From G963663365 sp963663365 (GTDB lineage Bacteria > Hinthialibacterota > Hinthialibacteria > Hinthialibacterales > G963663365), in assembly GCA_963663365.2 (NCBI GenBank), contig CAXXIH010000008.1:1798001-1862000 (forward strand): DNA of 64,000 bases, given 5' to 3'. Positions 9,362 through 16,455 of this stretch are shown here, piece after piece. The notes below the pieces were generated by a model that saw only the letters and a program-made list of their open reading frames with translations, did no database searches and was not told the DNA's origin. Every line of letters begins with the position of its first letter. Position 1 is the stretch's first letter. A program made the position numbers and the translations under genes.

Positions 9362-10045
9362 TTGGAAGCTCTAATTGTCGTCTTCATCATTATCATCGTT
9401 ATCGCGGCTGTTATTTATGGGCATATTCAGAAACAGAAGCGAATTAACGAACTGACTGCTTGGGCCGAATCGCACGGATTGCATTTTTCGGCCGATCCGG
9501 AATACGGTGTGGAGGAGTGTTATCCGGAATTCTCCTGTCTTAAAAAAGGATCGCGCCGGTATGCCTTCAATATCTCCAGGGGGAAGATGAACGGTCGCGG
9601 GATATGCGCTTTTGACTACCATTACGAGACATACTCGACAAACAGCAAAGGCCACCGCCAAACTCACCACCATTATTTTTCAGCGGTCGTAATCGATTCG
9701 GGGCTCCCCCTGAAGCCCTTGTTTATCCGCCCCGAAGGATTTTTCGACAAGATTACGGAGTTCTTCGGTTACGATGACATCGACTTCGAGTCGGCGGAGT
9801 TCAGCCGTAAGTTTTATGTCAAGTCGCCCGATAAACGCTGGGCATTTGACATAGTCCACCCTGAAACGATGGAATTTCTTTTAGATTCACCAACCTATAC
9901 ATTAGAGCTTTATAATCGTGACGTGATTGCCTATCGCGGCAAGACATTTGCACCGTTTGAATTCGATGAAGCAACGACCCTGATCGAAGGCATCTTGTCA
10001 CGGTTCCCTGAGTATTTGCTTCGTGAGTTGAAAGGAGAAGAATGA
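9362..10045 (+). CDS. Membrane-anchored protein of unknown function, paired with LemA
   Basis: A 227-residue protein starting with TTG behind a strong GGGGAGGAG ribosome site. One N-terminal transmembrane helix (residues about 3-20, IVVFIIIIVIAAVIYGHI) is followed by a cytosolic or periplasmic domain with HHHYFSAVVIDSGLPLKPLFIRP and a C-terminal part ending in LLRELKGEE. I do not recognise a named family; proteins of similar build are often found beside LemA. Its stop overlaps the start of lemA by four bases (ATGA), so the two products are probably made together and may act together at the membrane. Confidence 0.8.
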   Translation: MEALIVVFIIIIVIAAVIYGHIQKQKRINELTAWAESHGLHFSADPEYGVEECYPEFSCLKKGSRRYAFNISRGKMNGRGICAFDYHYETYSTNSKGHRQTHHHYFSAVVIDSGLPLKPLFIRPEGFFDKITEFFGYDDIDFESAEFSRKFYVKSPDKRWAFDIVHPETMEFLLDSPTYTLELYNRDVIAYRGKTFAPFEFDEATTLIEGILSRFPEYLLRELKGEE

Positions 10046-10611
10046 TGGAAATCCCATTAATCGTGGCGGGCGTATTTTTTCTTCTCGCTTTGATATGGGT
10101 TATCGGTTCCTATAACGCGCTGGTTCGTCTAACAAACATGTGCGATGAATCTTGGGCAGATATCGATACCGAGCTCAAACGCCGTTACAATTTGATTCCG
10201 AATTTAGTCGAAACGGTAAAAGGTTACGCTGCTCATGAAAAAGAGGTCCTTGAGCGTGTTATCCAGGCGCGTAACGCCGCTATCGCTAACGAAGGTTCGC
10301 CTAAAGACCAAGCACTCGATGAAAACATGTTGGCAGGATGCCTGCGCAGGCTTTTTGTTCTTGTTGAGAATTACCCTCAACTCAAAGCCAACGACAATTT
10401 TCTGCACCTGCAAAACGAGTTAACACACACCGAAGATCGGATTCAACGTTCCCGGCGCTTCTATAATGCCAATGTCCGCGATCTCAATACACGCGTTGAA
10501 GTCATCCCTTCTAATATAATCGCGGGAATGTTCGGTTTCGGGAAACGTGAGTTTTTTGAGATCGAAGATGCTATAGTCCGTGATGCCCCAAAAGTCGAAG
10601 GGATTAATTAG
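10042..10611 (+). CDS. lemA: LemA family protein
   Basis: A 189-residue LemA protein: one N-terminal membrane helix (residues about 4-22) and a helical domain with the family signature SYNALVRL, DIDTELKRRYNLIPNLVETVKGYA and YNANVRDLNTRVEVIPSNI. The role of the family is poorly known; it is membrane-bound with an extracytoplasmic helical bundle and has been linked to envelope stress. The start overlaps the stop of the preceding membrane protein. The sialidase-like gene follows after about 10 bases, so three genes may share one transcript. Confidence 0.92.
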   Translation: MMEIPLIVAGVFFLLALIWVIGSYNALVRLTNMCDESWADIDTELKRRYNLIPNLVETVKGYAAHEKEVLERVIQARNAAIANEGSPKDQALDENMLAGCLRRLFVLVENYPQLKANDNFLHLQNELTHTEDRIQRSRRFYNANVRDLNTRVEVIPSNIIAGMFGFGKREFFEIEDAIVRDAPKVEGIN

Positions 10612-10621
10612 GAGTTCTATA

Positions 10622-11800
10622 ATGTCTCAACAGCCGAAGATCTGTTTCCAATTATGTTTTATCGCATTTGCCATGTTGGCAATGAGTGTTTGCCGTGTTG
10701 AGGCAGGCGAACTTGTCAAAGAGAAAGATATTGTCATCTACCAAGACGACAACTTTTATAGCGCCTTCCCATCCATTGTCGTTCGTCCCTCCGGCGAGCT
10801 GTTGGTTGCTTTTCGCCGCGCACCCAACCGGCAGGTATTCGGCGAAGGCGGCAACAGCCATGTCGATCCGAACAGTTACCTTGTGCTGGTGCGGTCATCC
10901 GATAACGCACAAACCTGGTCCAAGGATCCCGAGTTGATTTTTGCTCATCCATTCGGAGGCTCTCAAGATCCTTGCATGGTTCAACTTCAGGACGGAAGTA
11001 TTGTATGCAGCAGTTATGGCTGGGCCCGCGTTGGCGACAAAGTCGCCGAATCGTTTACAAAGACCATCCGCCACGGAAATTTCGTTTTTATGGGTGGCTA
11101 TTTGGTACGTTCGGACAACGGCGGTGAATCGTGGACAGGCCCGTTTATTCCGCCGGTGATTCCCGGCACGGCGATCGAAAATGTCTTTGGCGATCCTTGT
11201 CCCGCGTATAATCGCGGAGCCATGTGCCAAGGCAAAAACGGACGCCTTTACTGGGCTTGCGCTTCAATTGCTCAACTGAATCCACGCCGCACAGAAGTTC
11301 ATTTGCTTACATCGGACGATTCTGGGCGTACCTGGAATTACTCCTGCCCAATTGCCCAAGATGAGAAAGTCACTTTTAACGAGACTTCTTTATACGAAAC
11401 TCCAAGGGGCGATCTTGTGGCCTTTTTACGGACCGCCAATTTCGAAGACCATACGGTAATTGCCCGCTCCACGGATGGCAGAAAGAGTTTTCAACCTTGG
11501 GAGGATTCCGGATTCCAGGGCCACCCACATTACGCGCTGAGGCTCCCGGATAATCGTGTGTTCTTAATCTATGGGTATCGTCATGAACCTTATGGTATCC
11601 GGGCACGCGTGCTCAATCCGGAATGCACAGATTTCAAAACGGCTGAAGAAATTGTGCTGCGTGATGACGGCGGCAGCGGCGACCTTGGCTATCCCTGGGC
11701 GGCGATGATGGCTGACGGCCGTGTGCTGGCTGCTTATTACTTCAATAAAGAAAACGGAATCCGGCACATTGCCGGCACAATCCTTAAAATCGAACCATAA
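10622..11800 (+). CDS. Exported sialidase/BNR-repeat protein
   Basis: About 392 residues from the ATG at 10622; the frame opens 14 codons earlier, but a GGAG site and the signal peptide (KICFQLCFIAFAMLAMSVC) support this start. The rest is a six-bladed beta-propeller with Asp-box motifs SSDNAQTW, SDNGGESW, SDDSGRTW and a degenerate STDGRKSF. An FRRAP motif near the N-terminus resembles the first Arg of the sialidase triad. Family members hydrolyse sialic acid or related glycosides, but many BNR proteins from saccharolytic bacteria have untested substrates, so exo-alpha-sialidase activity is only a possibility. It follows lemA by about 10 bases. Confidence 0.82.
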   Translation: MSQQPKICFQLCFIAFAMLAMSVCRVEAGELVKEKDIVIYQDDNFYSAFPSIVVRPSGELLVAFRRAPNRQVFGEGGNSHVDPNSYLVLVRSSDNAQTWSKDPELIFAHPFGGSQDPCMVQLQDGSIVCSSYGWARVGDKVAESFTKTIRHGNFVFMGGYLVRSDNGGESWTGPFIPPVIPGTAIENVFGDPCPAYNRGAMCQGKNGRLYWACASIAQLNPRRTEVHLLTSDDSGRTWNYSCPIAQDEKVTFNETSLYETPRGDLVAFLRTANFEDHTVIARSTDGRKSFQPWEDSGFQGHPHYALRLPDNRVFLIYGYRHEPYGIRARVLNPECTDFKTAEEIVLRDDGGSGDLGYPWAAMMADGRVLAAYYFNKENGIRHIAGTILKIEP

Positions 11801-11812
11801 GACTTCTCAGCG

Positions 11813-12562
11813 ATGACCGAAGACGGCATCACCCCCAACTGGCGCGCCGCTCCCGAGTCGACACAACTCGCCGCAGGAGACGTGCATCTATGGTTGGTTG
11901 CCCTAAAAGCGTCGGATGACGATCTCAAACATTCATTCTCGATTCTGGATAGTATCGAACAGGAACGCGCGGATCGATTTCACTTTCAACGAGACCGTAC
12001 ACGTTACATTCTGTCGCATTGTGCTTTGCGGAAAATATTGGCGTTTTATACAGGTAAAAAAGAATCCAGCCTGGAATTTGAAGTCACCTCATATGGCAAA
12101 CCATCGTTGGTTGGGGGTGGTTTAGAATTCAATCTCTCCCACAGTCATGAATTAGCGCTGATCGGTGTAACCCAAAACAGCCGTATCGGCGTAGATGTTG
12201 AACACTTCCGCCCGAATATCGAGTGCAAGAAACTTGCGGCACGGTTTTTCTCTGCTCCTGAAATTGAGCGATTGGACAATTTCGGAAACGAGGAAGTTAT
12301 CGCCGCATTCTTCCACTGCTGGACCCGTAAAGAAGCTTATATCAAGGCCATCGGTGAAGGGCTCTCCATGCCGCTCGATAGTTTCGCGGTGTCAATCGAT
12401 CCTCTAGAAACGTCTGTCCGGTTGGAAACGTTTGCAGATTCTGGTCAGGCCCAACGTTGGTCAATCCATGCATTTACGCCCATACATGACTATGCCGCCG
12501 CGGTTGCGGTTGAAATTCAAAAACCGTCATTCCAATTTTTCAATACAGTTCCGGATATGTGA
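11813..12562 (+). CDS. 4'-phosphopantetheinyl transferase, Sfp/AcpT type
   Basis: A 249-residue transferase that moves phosphopantetheine from CoA to a carrier-protein serine. Two pseudo-repeats are present. The Mg-binding motif IGVDVEHF near residue 125 and the catalytic motif WTRKEAYIKAIGEG near residue 168 are both intact, and FNLSHSHELALIGV precedes the first. The length matches the two-domain Sfp class rather than the shorter AcpS class. No carrier-protein, polyketide or peptide synthetase gene is in the window, so the target may be the fatty-acid carrier protein. It starts 13 bases after the sialidase-like gene. Confidence 0.9.
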   Translation: MTEDGITPNWRAAPESTQLAAGDVHLWLVALKASDDDLKHSFSILDSIEQERADRFHFQRDRTRYILSHCALRKILAFYTGKKESSLEFEVTSYGKPSLVGGGLEFNLSHSHELALIGVTQNSRIGVDVEHFRPNIECKKLAARFFSAPEIERLDNFGNEEVIAAFFHCWTRKEAYIKAIGEGLSMPLDSFAVSIDPLETSVRLETFADSGQAQRWSIHAFTPIHDYAAAVAVEIQKPSFQFFNTVPDM

Positions 12563-12584
12563 ATAATTTCGTTCCGTGGACTTT

Positions 12585-12599
12585 AGATATGACATATCT
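12585..12599. repeat. 15-bp perfect palindrome
   Basis: AGATATGACATATCT reads as a perfect 7+1+7 inverted repeat, 22 bases past the phosphopantetheinyl transferase stop. It lacks a T-run, so it could be an operator, a weak terminator stem or chance. Confidence 0.4.
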
Positions 12600-12621
12600 C
12601 AACCAGGGGAAGAGTACCGGC

Positions 12622-12831
12622 TTATGGCTTTTTGATCCGCACACTGCTACCGCTTGATTTACGAATCGTTTCACGGGGATCTTGAATACAATCGTCCGGC
12701 GAAGTGCCTTTCTTTACCTTTGTCTGTAATTCACCTGCCTCGAATCGCTGATTCTCTTTATCTCTCAAGACAAACAGTAAACTTGTACTATTAATTGATC
12801 CACCCGGTATTTTCTTTCTTCGTCTTGCCAT
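12622..12831 (-). CDS. Possible small basic protein
   Basis: A 69-codon frame lying 63 bases downstream of the nucleotidyltransferase gene. The product begins MARRRKKIPGG and ends SSGSSVRIKKP; it is hydrophilic with basic ends and one Cys. Codon use looks ordinary, but no ribosome site is visible and I recognise no family. It may be the last gene of the nucleotidyltransferase transcript or a chance frame in an otherwise empty 332-base gap. Confidence 0.35.
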   Translation of the reverse strand: MARRRKKIPGGSINSTSLLFVLRDKENQRFEAGELQTKVKKGTSPDDCIQDPRETIRKSSGSSVRIKKP

Positions 12832-12894
12832 GTTTATCTATACGCTCGCGCCAGCCGAATTACTTTATATATCCAGCCGTGAAAGTCTCACGCA

Positions 12895-13875
12895 CTATCC
12901 CGCGCCGAGATCAATTTCGGATGAATCGCCTACATTCAGCCGTGTCATTTTTCCGCTTACTGCTGCATTTTCTCCGATGATAGATTCTTCGAGAGACGCG
13001 TGTTGCACCTCCGAGTTCTGGTTAACGATCGTATTGCTCATCATGCTCCGTTTGACATAGGAGTTCTTACCGATTGAAACATAGGGACCGATAACCGATT
13101 CATCGACTTTCGCCGATTTTGCAATATACACCGGCTCAATGATGACATTGCCATTCTTTTTGTGATCTTGCGGGTAGGTCGATAAAAGTCTTCTGTTTGT
13201 GGCCAGCAAGGTTTCGGGTTTTCCGCAATCCAGCCAAGCCTCGACTTCCAAAGGACGCATTACGACACCTTGTTCCAAAAGCATTTGCAGGGCGTCCGTA
13301 AGTTGGAATTCTCCCTTAGTCCGCAGGTTCCTTGCAACCAAAGAATCTAATGCAGCATAAAGTGTCGACATTTCCGGAAGCACGTAAATGCCCACCAAGG
13401 CCAGATTCCCAATTGGCTTATCCGGCTTCTCGACCAATCGTATAATTTGGCCATCCTGAACCTCCGCAATTCCAAAACGGCTGGGATTTGACACGGCTTT
13501 GGTGCCGATCATGATCTCCTTGGTTTCTAAAGCGCTTTTTAAGTCCGATTCGAAAATGGTGTCTCCTAAAACAATTAATCCCGGCCCATCTTTCACAATT
13601 TCTTTGGTCAGGTGGATCGCATGCCCGAGTCCGAGCAATTCACTTTGCTTGACAAATAACGATTTAAACTCACTCCGGCTTTCGACATATTCTTTAATCA
13701 TATCGCCCCGGTACCCGATAACCATTACAACTTCTTCAATTCCCAGTGAACTCAATTCATCAAGAATATGTCCAACAATGGGTTTCCCGGCCACTTCAAG
13801 AAGCGCCTTAGGGGTTGTATGCGTGTGGGGGCGCAGGCGTGTTCCTTCACCTGCAACCGGGATAATCGCTTTCAC
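12895..13875 (-). CDS. Sugar-1-phosphate nucleotidyltransferase with beta-helix C-terminus
   Basis: NDP-sugar pyrophosphorylase, 326 residues, starting with GTG behind a good AAGGAG site. The catalytic signature IIPVAGEGTRLRPHTHTTPKAL lies at residues 4-25 and the sugar-site motif GEFQLTDALQMLLEQG near residue 210. The C-terminal 80 residues carry hexapeptide repeats (IAKSAKVDESVIGPYVSIG) of a left-handed beta-helix. This is the build of long-form glucose-1-phosphate thymidylyl- or uridylyltransferases; the base specificity cannot be read from sequence. It lies beside PRC-barrel and sucrose synthesis genes, and sucrose-phosphate synthase needs an NDP-glucose donor, so it may feed that enzyme. 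Confidence 0.85.
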   Translation of the reverse strand: MKAIIPVAGEGTRLRPHTHTTPKALLEVAGKPIVGHILDELSSLGIEEVVMVIGYRGDMIKEYVESRSEFKSLFVKQSELLGLGHAIHLTKEIVKDGPGLIVLGDTIFESDLKSALETKEIMIGTKAVSNPSRFGIAEVQDGQIIRLVEKPDKPIGNLALVGIYVLPEMSTLYAALDSLVARNLRTKGEFQLTDALQMLLEQGVVMRPLEVEAWLDCGKPETLLATNRRLLSTYPQDHKKNGNVIIEPVYIAKSAKVDESVIGPYVSIGKNSYVKRSMMSNTIVNQNSEVQHASLEESIIGENAAVSGKMTRLNVGDSSEIDLGAG

Positions 13876-13964
13876 CGCACTAGACTCCTTTCACTTTAAG
13901 TTATTGGATTATTCACATCTTTAATTACTTGCTTTCCATAAGAAAGCACACGATTTTGCCAAAT

Positions 13965-14159
13965 CTACTGCCAAGGGCGTTCAAATCCTTGGCAAAGCAG
14001 GCAATTGGCACAGAACTCATGCCAACCTTGTTCTCGGCATGTGTAGTCTGTTGTACCTCTCGAGGCCACAACTTCCGAAATACCACCACCGACTTTCATA
14101 GGGCTTGTCGACTCAATAAAAACGGCGCATTCTGCGTGTTTACATTTTTTTACAATCAT
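13965..14159 (-). CDS. Small cysteine-rich protein
   Basis: A 64-residue product starting at 14159, chosen because AAAGGAG lies six bases before this ATG; longer in-frame starts have no ribosome site. Cysteines occur as MIVKKCKHAEC near the start, a lone Cys in DYTC, and CANCLLC near the end, so a zinc or iron-sulfur site is plausible. I do not recognise the family. It lies between the first PRC-barrel gene and the nucleotidyltransferase, all on the minus strand, and so may be part of the transcript from the sigma-54 promoter at 14985. Confidence 0.7.
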   Translation of the reverse strand: MIVKKCKHAECAVFIESTSPMKVGGGISEVVASRGTTDYTCREQGWHEFCANCLLCQGFERPWQ

Positions 14160-14273
14160 TATTGACTCCTTTGTCATCATAAAACGGATTGAAATCAATC
14201 CGGAATCCATAAATTTTATGCGGCGGAAATCGGCGGATAGCACAACAGTCTTGAGCCGGATTTTGCGCTACAA

Positions 14274-14885
14274 TCAGAAGTTTTCGGTGTTCGAGTGTGA
14301 AATCGCTTCTTTCTTCAAACGAACTCCCGCGCGTTCCGCTAACGATGAACGTGCAAACTTATCACTCAAAATAATTCCATGGCCCGATATGGATTCAATC
14401 CAAATTACAGATATAACAGTTCTCTTTTGTAAATGATCATCAGGACTACGCATTACGACATATCGCAAAAACCAGCCATGGTCGTCGCATACAACATCAT
14501 CCAAGTGTCCGATGGATTTGCCATGGAAAAAAATATCGGAACCTTTTAATCGGCTGAAACGAAAGTGAGTAGAAATATCATTCTCATCTCTCTTTGTGTA
14601 CAAAGGTTCATGATCGTCCGAGCTGGAGAGATTATCCTGTACGCCTACCTCAGAATTTTCGTTATGAAGTGATGCATCAACGGTGTAGTACTGCGAAGAT
14701 ACGATCGATCGCTTGATGGATTGAACAGGAATCCATAGACCATCAGATTGATCCTCACCCGGCTCAACAACAATATAGTGTATCCGCTGTGTCTTCCCAT
14801 CGAACACGAAGTCATGGATCGTGCCAAATGAGGCCTTCTCGCCATATACTTGCTCTTTGAGAATCTCCTTTGCGGCTCGCAGCAT
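14274..14885 (-). CDS. PRC-barrel domain protein (first copy)
   Basis: About 203 residues from the ATG at 14885 (a TTG two codons earlier is the alternative). Two PRC-barrel-like units are visible: KEQVYGEKASFGTIHDFVFD with RIHYIVVEPG near residues 10-45, and GSDIFFHGKSIGHLDDVVCD with WFLRYVVMRS near residues 115-150, separated by an acidic linker. PRC barrels are small beta domains found in photosynthetic reaction-centre H subunits, RimM and many stress proteins. The gene is divergent from the sigma-54 activator and has its own -24/-12 promoter. A second two-unit PRC protein lies at 37634. Confidence 0.8.
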   Translation of the reverse strand: MLRAAKEILKEQVYGEKASFGTIHDFVFDGKTQRIHYIVVEPGEDQSDGLWIPVQSIKRSIVSSQYYTVDASLHNENSEVGVQDNLSSSDDHEPLYTKRDENDISTHFRFSRLKGSDIFFHGKSIGHLDDVVCDDHGWFLRYVVMRSPDDHLQKRTVISVIWIESISGHGIILSDKFARSSLAERAGVRLKKEAISHSNTENF

Positions 14886-14984
14886 GAGCAATACTCTTGA
14901 CTATTGATTTACTCGACGTGAAAAAGGCGTAACCTTTTTGCACGGGTATCTGTGTCATTCTTGACATGTTTGGTCTATAGTTAA

Positions 14985-15000
14985 TGCAAAGGCCAGACCA
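14985..15000 (-). promoter_or_regulatory. Sigma-54 (-24/-12) promoter of the first PRC-barrel gene
   Basis: Minus-strand TGGTCTGGCCTTTGCA has GG and GC separated by exactly 10 bases and the TTGCA -12 box; it differs from the consensus TGGCACG at three of seven positions in the -24 box. It lies about 100 bases before the PRC-barrel start and 68 bases from the divergent activator gene. Confidence 0.7.
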
Positions 15001-15067
15001 AGTTTGATAATTATAGGTTTTTGAGTATCGCCGGATATGTAGATAACAAAGTGACCGGCAAAGGACA

Positions 15068-16135
15068 ATGATGACTCGATCTTCAGGCGATATCGAGAAA
15101 TTTGGGACACTTATCGGAACCAGTAAGCGCATGAAGAACGTTTATGCGCTTATCGAAAAGGCCGCCAAAGTGGATCTTCCTGTCCTTATTATGGGAGAGA
15201 CGGGAACGGGCAAGGAGCTGGTAGCACGTGAAATCCACCTGCGCAGCCAACGCACAAATAAGCGTTTCATCGCTGTCAATATGAGCGCGATCCCATCTGA
15301 ACTTCTTGCAAGTGAATTATTTGGACATGAAAAAGGAGCCTTTACCGGCGCAACAAGTGCGCGTGAAGGGAGATTTCAAGAGGCAAAGGGCGGAACACTC
15401 TTTCTCGATGAAATCCTTACAATGGAAGACCGCGTACAGGTCGCTTTGCTACGTGTATTAGAGGTTGGAAAATTCAGACGCGTAGGCGGGACACGCGACA
15501 TTAAAACTGACGTACGTATTTTGGCAAGCGTTAACGAAGATCCTCTTAAGGCGGTAAAGGCGAAACAATTTCGTATAGATTTGTTACACCGCTTGCAGGT
15601 CATCCGTGTTCATATTCCACCCTTGAGGCGGAGGAAAAATGATATTCCTATTCTTGTGCGCCATTTTCTTAAAGATATTAGTATGGCCTATGAACATGTT
15701 TCCGATTCGGTCTCAAAAGAAGTCCTGCACATTTTGGCACGCCATGAATGGCCCGGAAATGTAAGGGAATTACGCAATGTTCTCTATCATGCAGCGGTTT
15801 CTTCTGAAGGAGGGGTGATCGAACCGAAACACCTGCCTGTGCATATATTGGACGGCGCAAACCCTTCCGATTTGCCCCAGGTTCCTGCAAAAAATACGGC
15901 ATTTCCAGCGGCACAAAATGCAACTGATGATAGGCCTCCATTACAAGAAGGCATTATCTGGCCTCAGGAAGGCATCTTTTTGCCCGTAGGTTTATCGCTG
16001 AATGAAGTTCAAAAGGCGTATATTCTAAAGACTCTTTCACTCATGGGTAACAATAAAACAAAAGCGGCACAAGCATTGGGCGTGAGCAGAAAATCGCTTT
16101 ATGATCGGCTAAAACGCTGGAATATTCCTGACTAA
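15068..16135 (+). CDS. Sigma-54-dependent transcriptional activator lacking a sensor domain
   Basis: A 355-residue bacterial enhancer-binding protein. Only about 20 residues precede the AAA+ domain, so there is no receiver, GAF or PAS domain. Walker A is GETGTGKE near residue 43, the sigma-54-contact loop GAFTGA near residue 90, Walker B GGTLFLDEI near residue 113, and arginine-finger and sensor motifs follow (HEWPGNVRELRNVLYHA). The C-terminus is a Fis-type helix-turn-helix (NKTKAAQALGVSRKSLYDRL). It lies between two sigma-54-type promoters, which makes it the likely activator of both. Without a sensor domain, control may be by a partner protein, as with PspF, or by expression level. Confidence 0.95.
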   Translation: MMTRSSGDIEKFGTLIGTSKRMKNVYALIEKAAKVDLPVLIMGETGTGKELVAREIHLRSQRTNKRFIAVNMSAIPSELLASELFGHEKGAFTGATSAREGRFQEAKGGTLFLDEILTMEDRVQVALLRVLEVGKFRRVGGTRDIKTDVRILASVNEDPLKAVKAKQFRIDLLHRLQVIRVHIPPLRRRKNDIPILVRHFLKDISMAYEHVSDSVSKEVLHILARHEWPGNVRELRNVLYHAAVSSEGGVIEPKHLPVHILDGANPSDLPQVPAKNTAFPAAQNATDDRPPLQEGIIWPQEGIFLPVGLSLNEVQKAYILKTLSLMGNNKTKAAQALGVSRKSLYDRLKRWNIPD

Positions 16136-16337
16136 AAGAACAAAACACAACAAACATTGGCCGGTTTTGTCGAATTGTATGTACATAGGCAAAACTGTTT
16201 GCCCTCCTTCTATACACGATATTCAATTCAAAAACAGTAATAATCATTTGCATCATTAAAAACAATGTTTGCAAATTTTCTTTAATTTCAACAAAAACAA
16301 CTCCTTGCGCCATCCTGCAATTCATACATTTACCAAC
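16136..16337. other. AT-rich upstream region of the sucrose synthesis gene
   Basis: With the promoter that follows, it makes a 320-base gene-free stretch between the activator and sucrose-phosphate synthase. It holds a short palindrome (ATGTACAT at about 16179) and a TTTTGT...GTACA element that loosely resembles TTTTGT...TTACA upstream of the promoter at 37589. It is the expected place for activator-binding sites. Confidence 0.4.
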
Positions 16338-16353
16338 CGGCATGGTTCTTGCA
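16338..16353 (+). promoter_or_regulatory. Sigma-54 (-24/-12) promoter of sucrose-phosphate synthase
   Basis: CGGCATGGTTCTTGCA has GG (16339-16340) and GC (16351-16352) ten bases apart and an exact TTGCA -12 box; the -24 box GGCATG differs from GGCACG at one base. It lies about 100 bases before the start at 16456 and downstream of the activator gene. Confidence 0.78.
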
Positions 16354-16455
16354 CTATAACGCTACCGAAAGTATGCAAAAGTGCATCAACAAGTTTGGGA
16401 TGTTTAATTGCAGTAGATACCGAACTCATCACATAAAGAATGAGGAACAAATAAT

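Noticed and set aside
8986..9396. A 136-codon frame on the minus strand in the hemA/9362 spacer
   Set aside because: It overlaps the start of the coding region at 9362, has no ribosome site, and its translation has no recognisable pattern.
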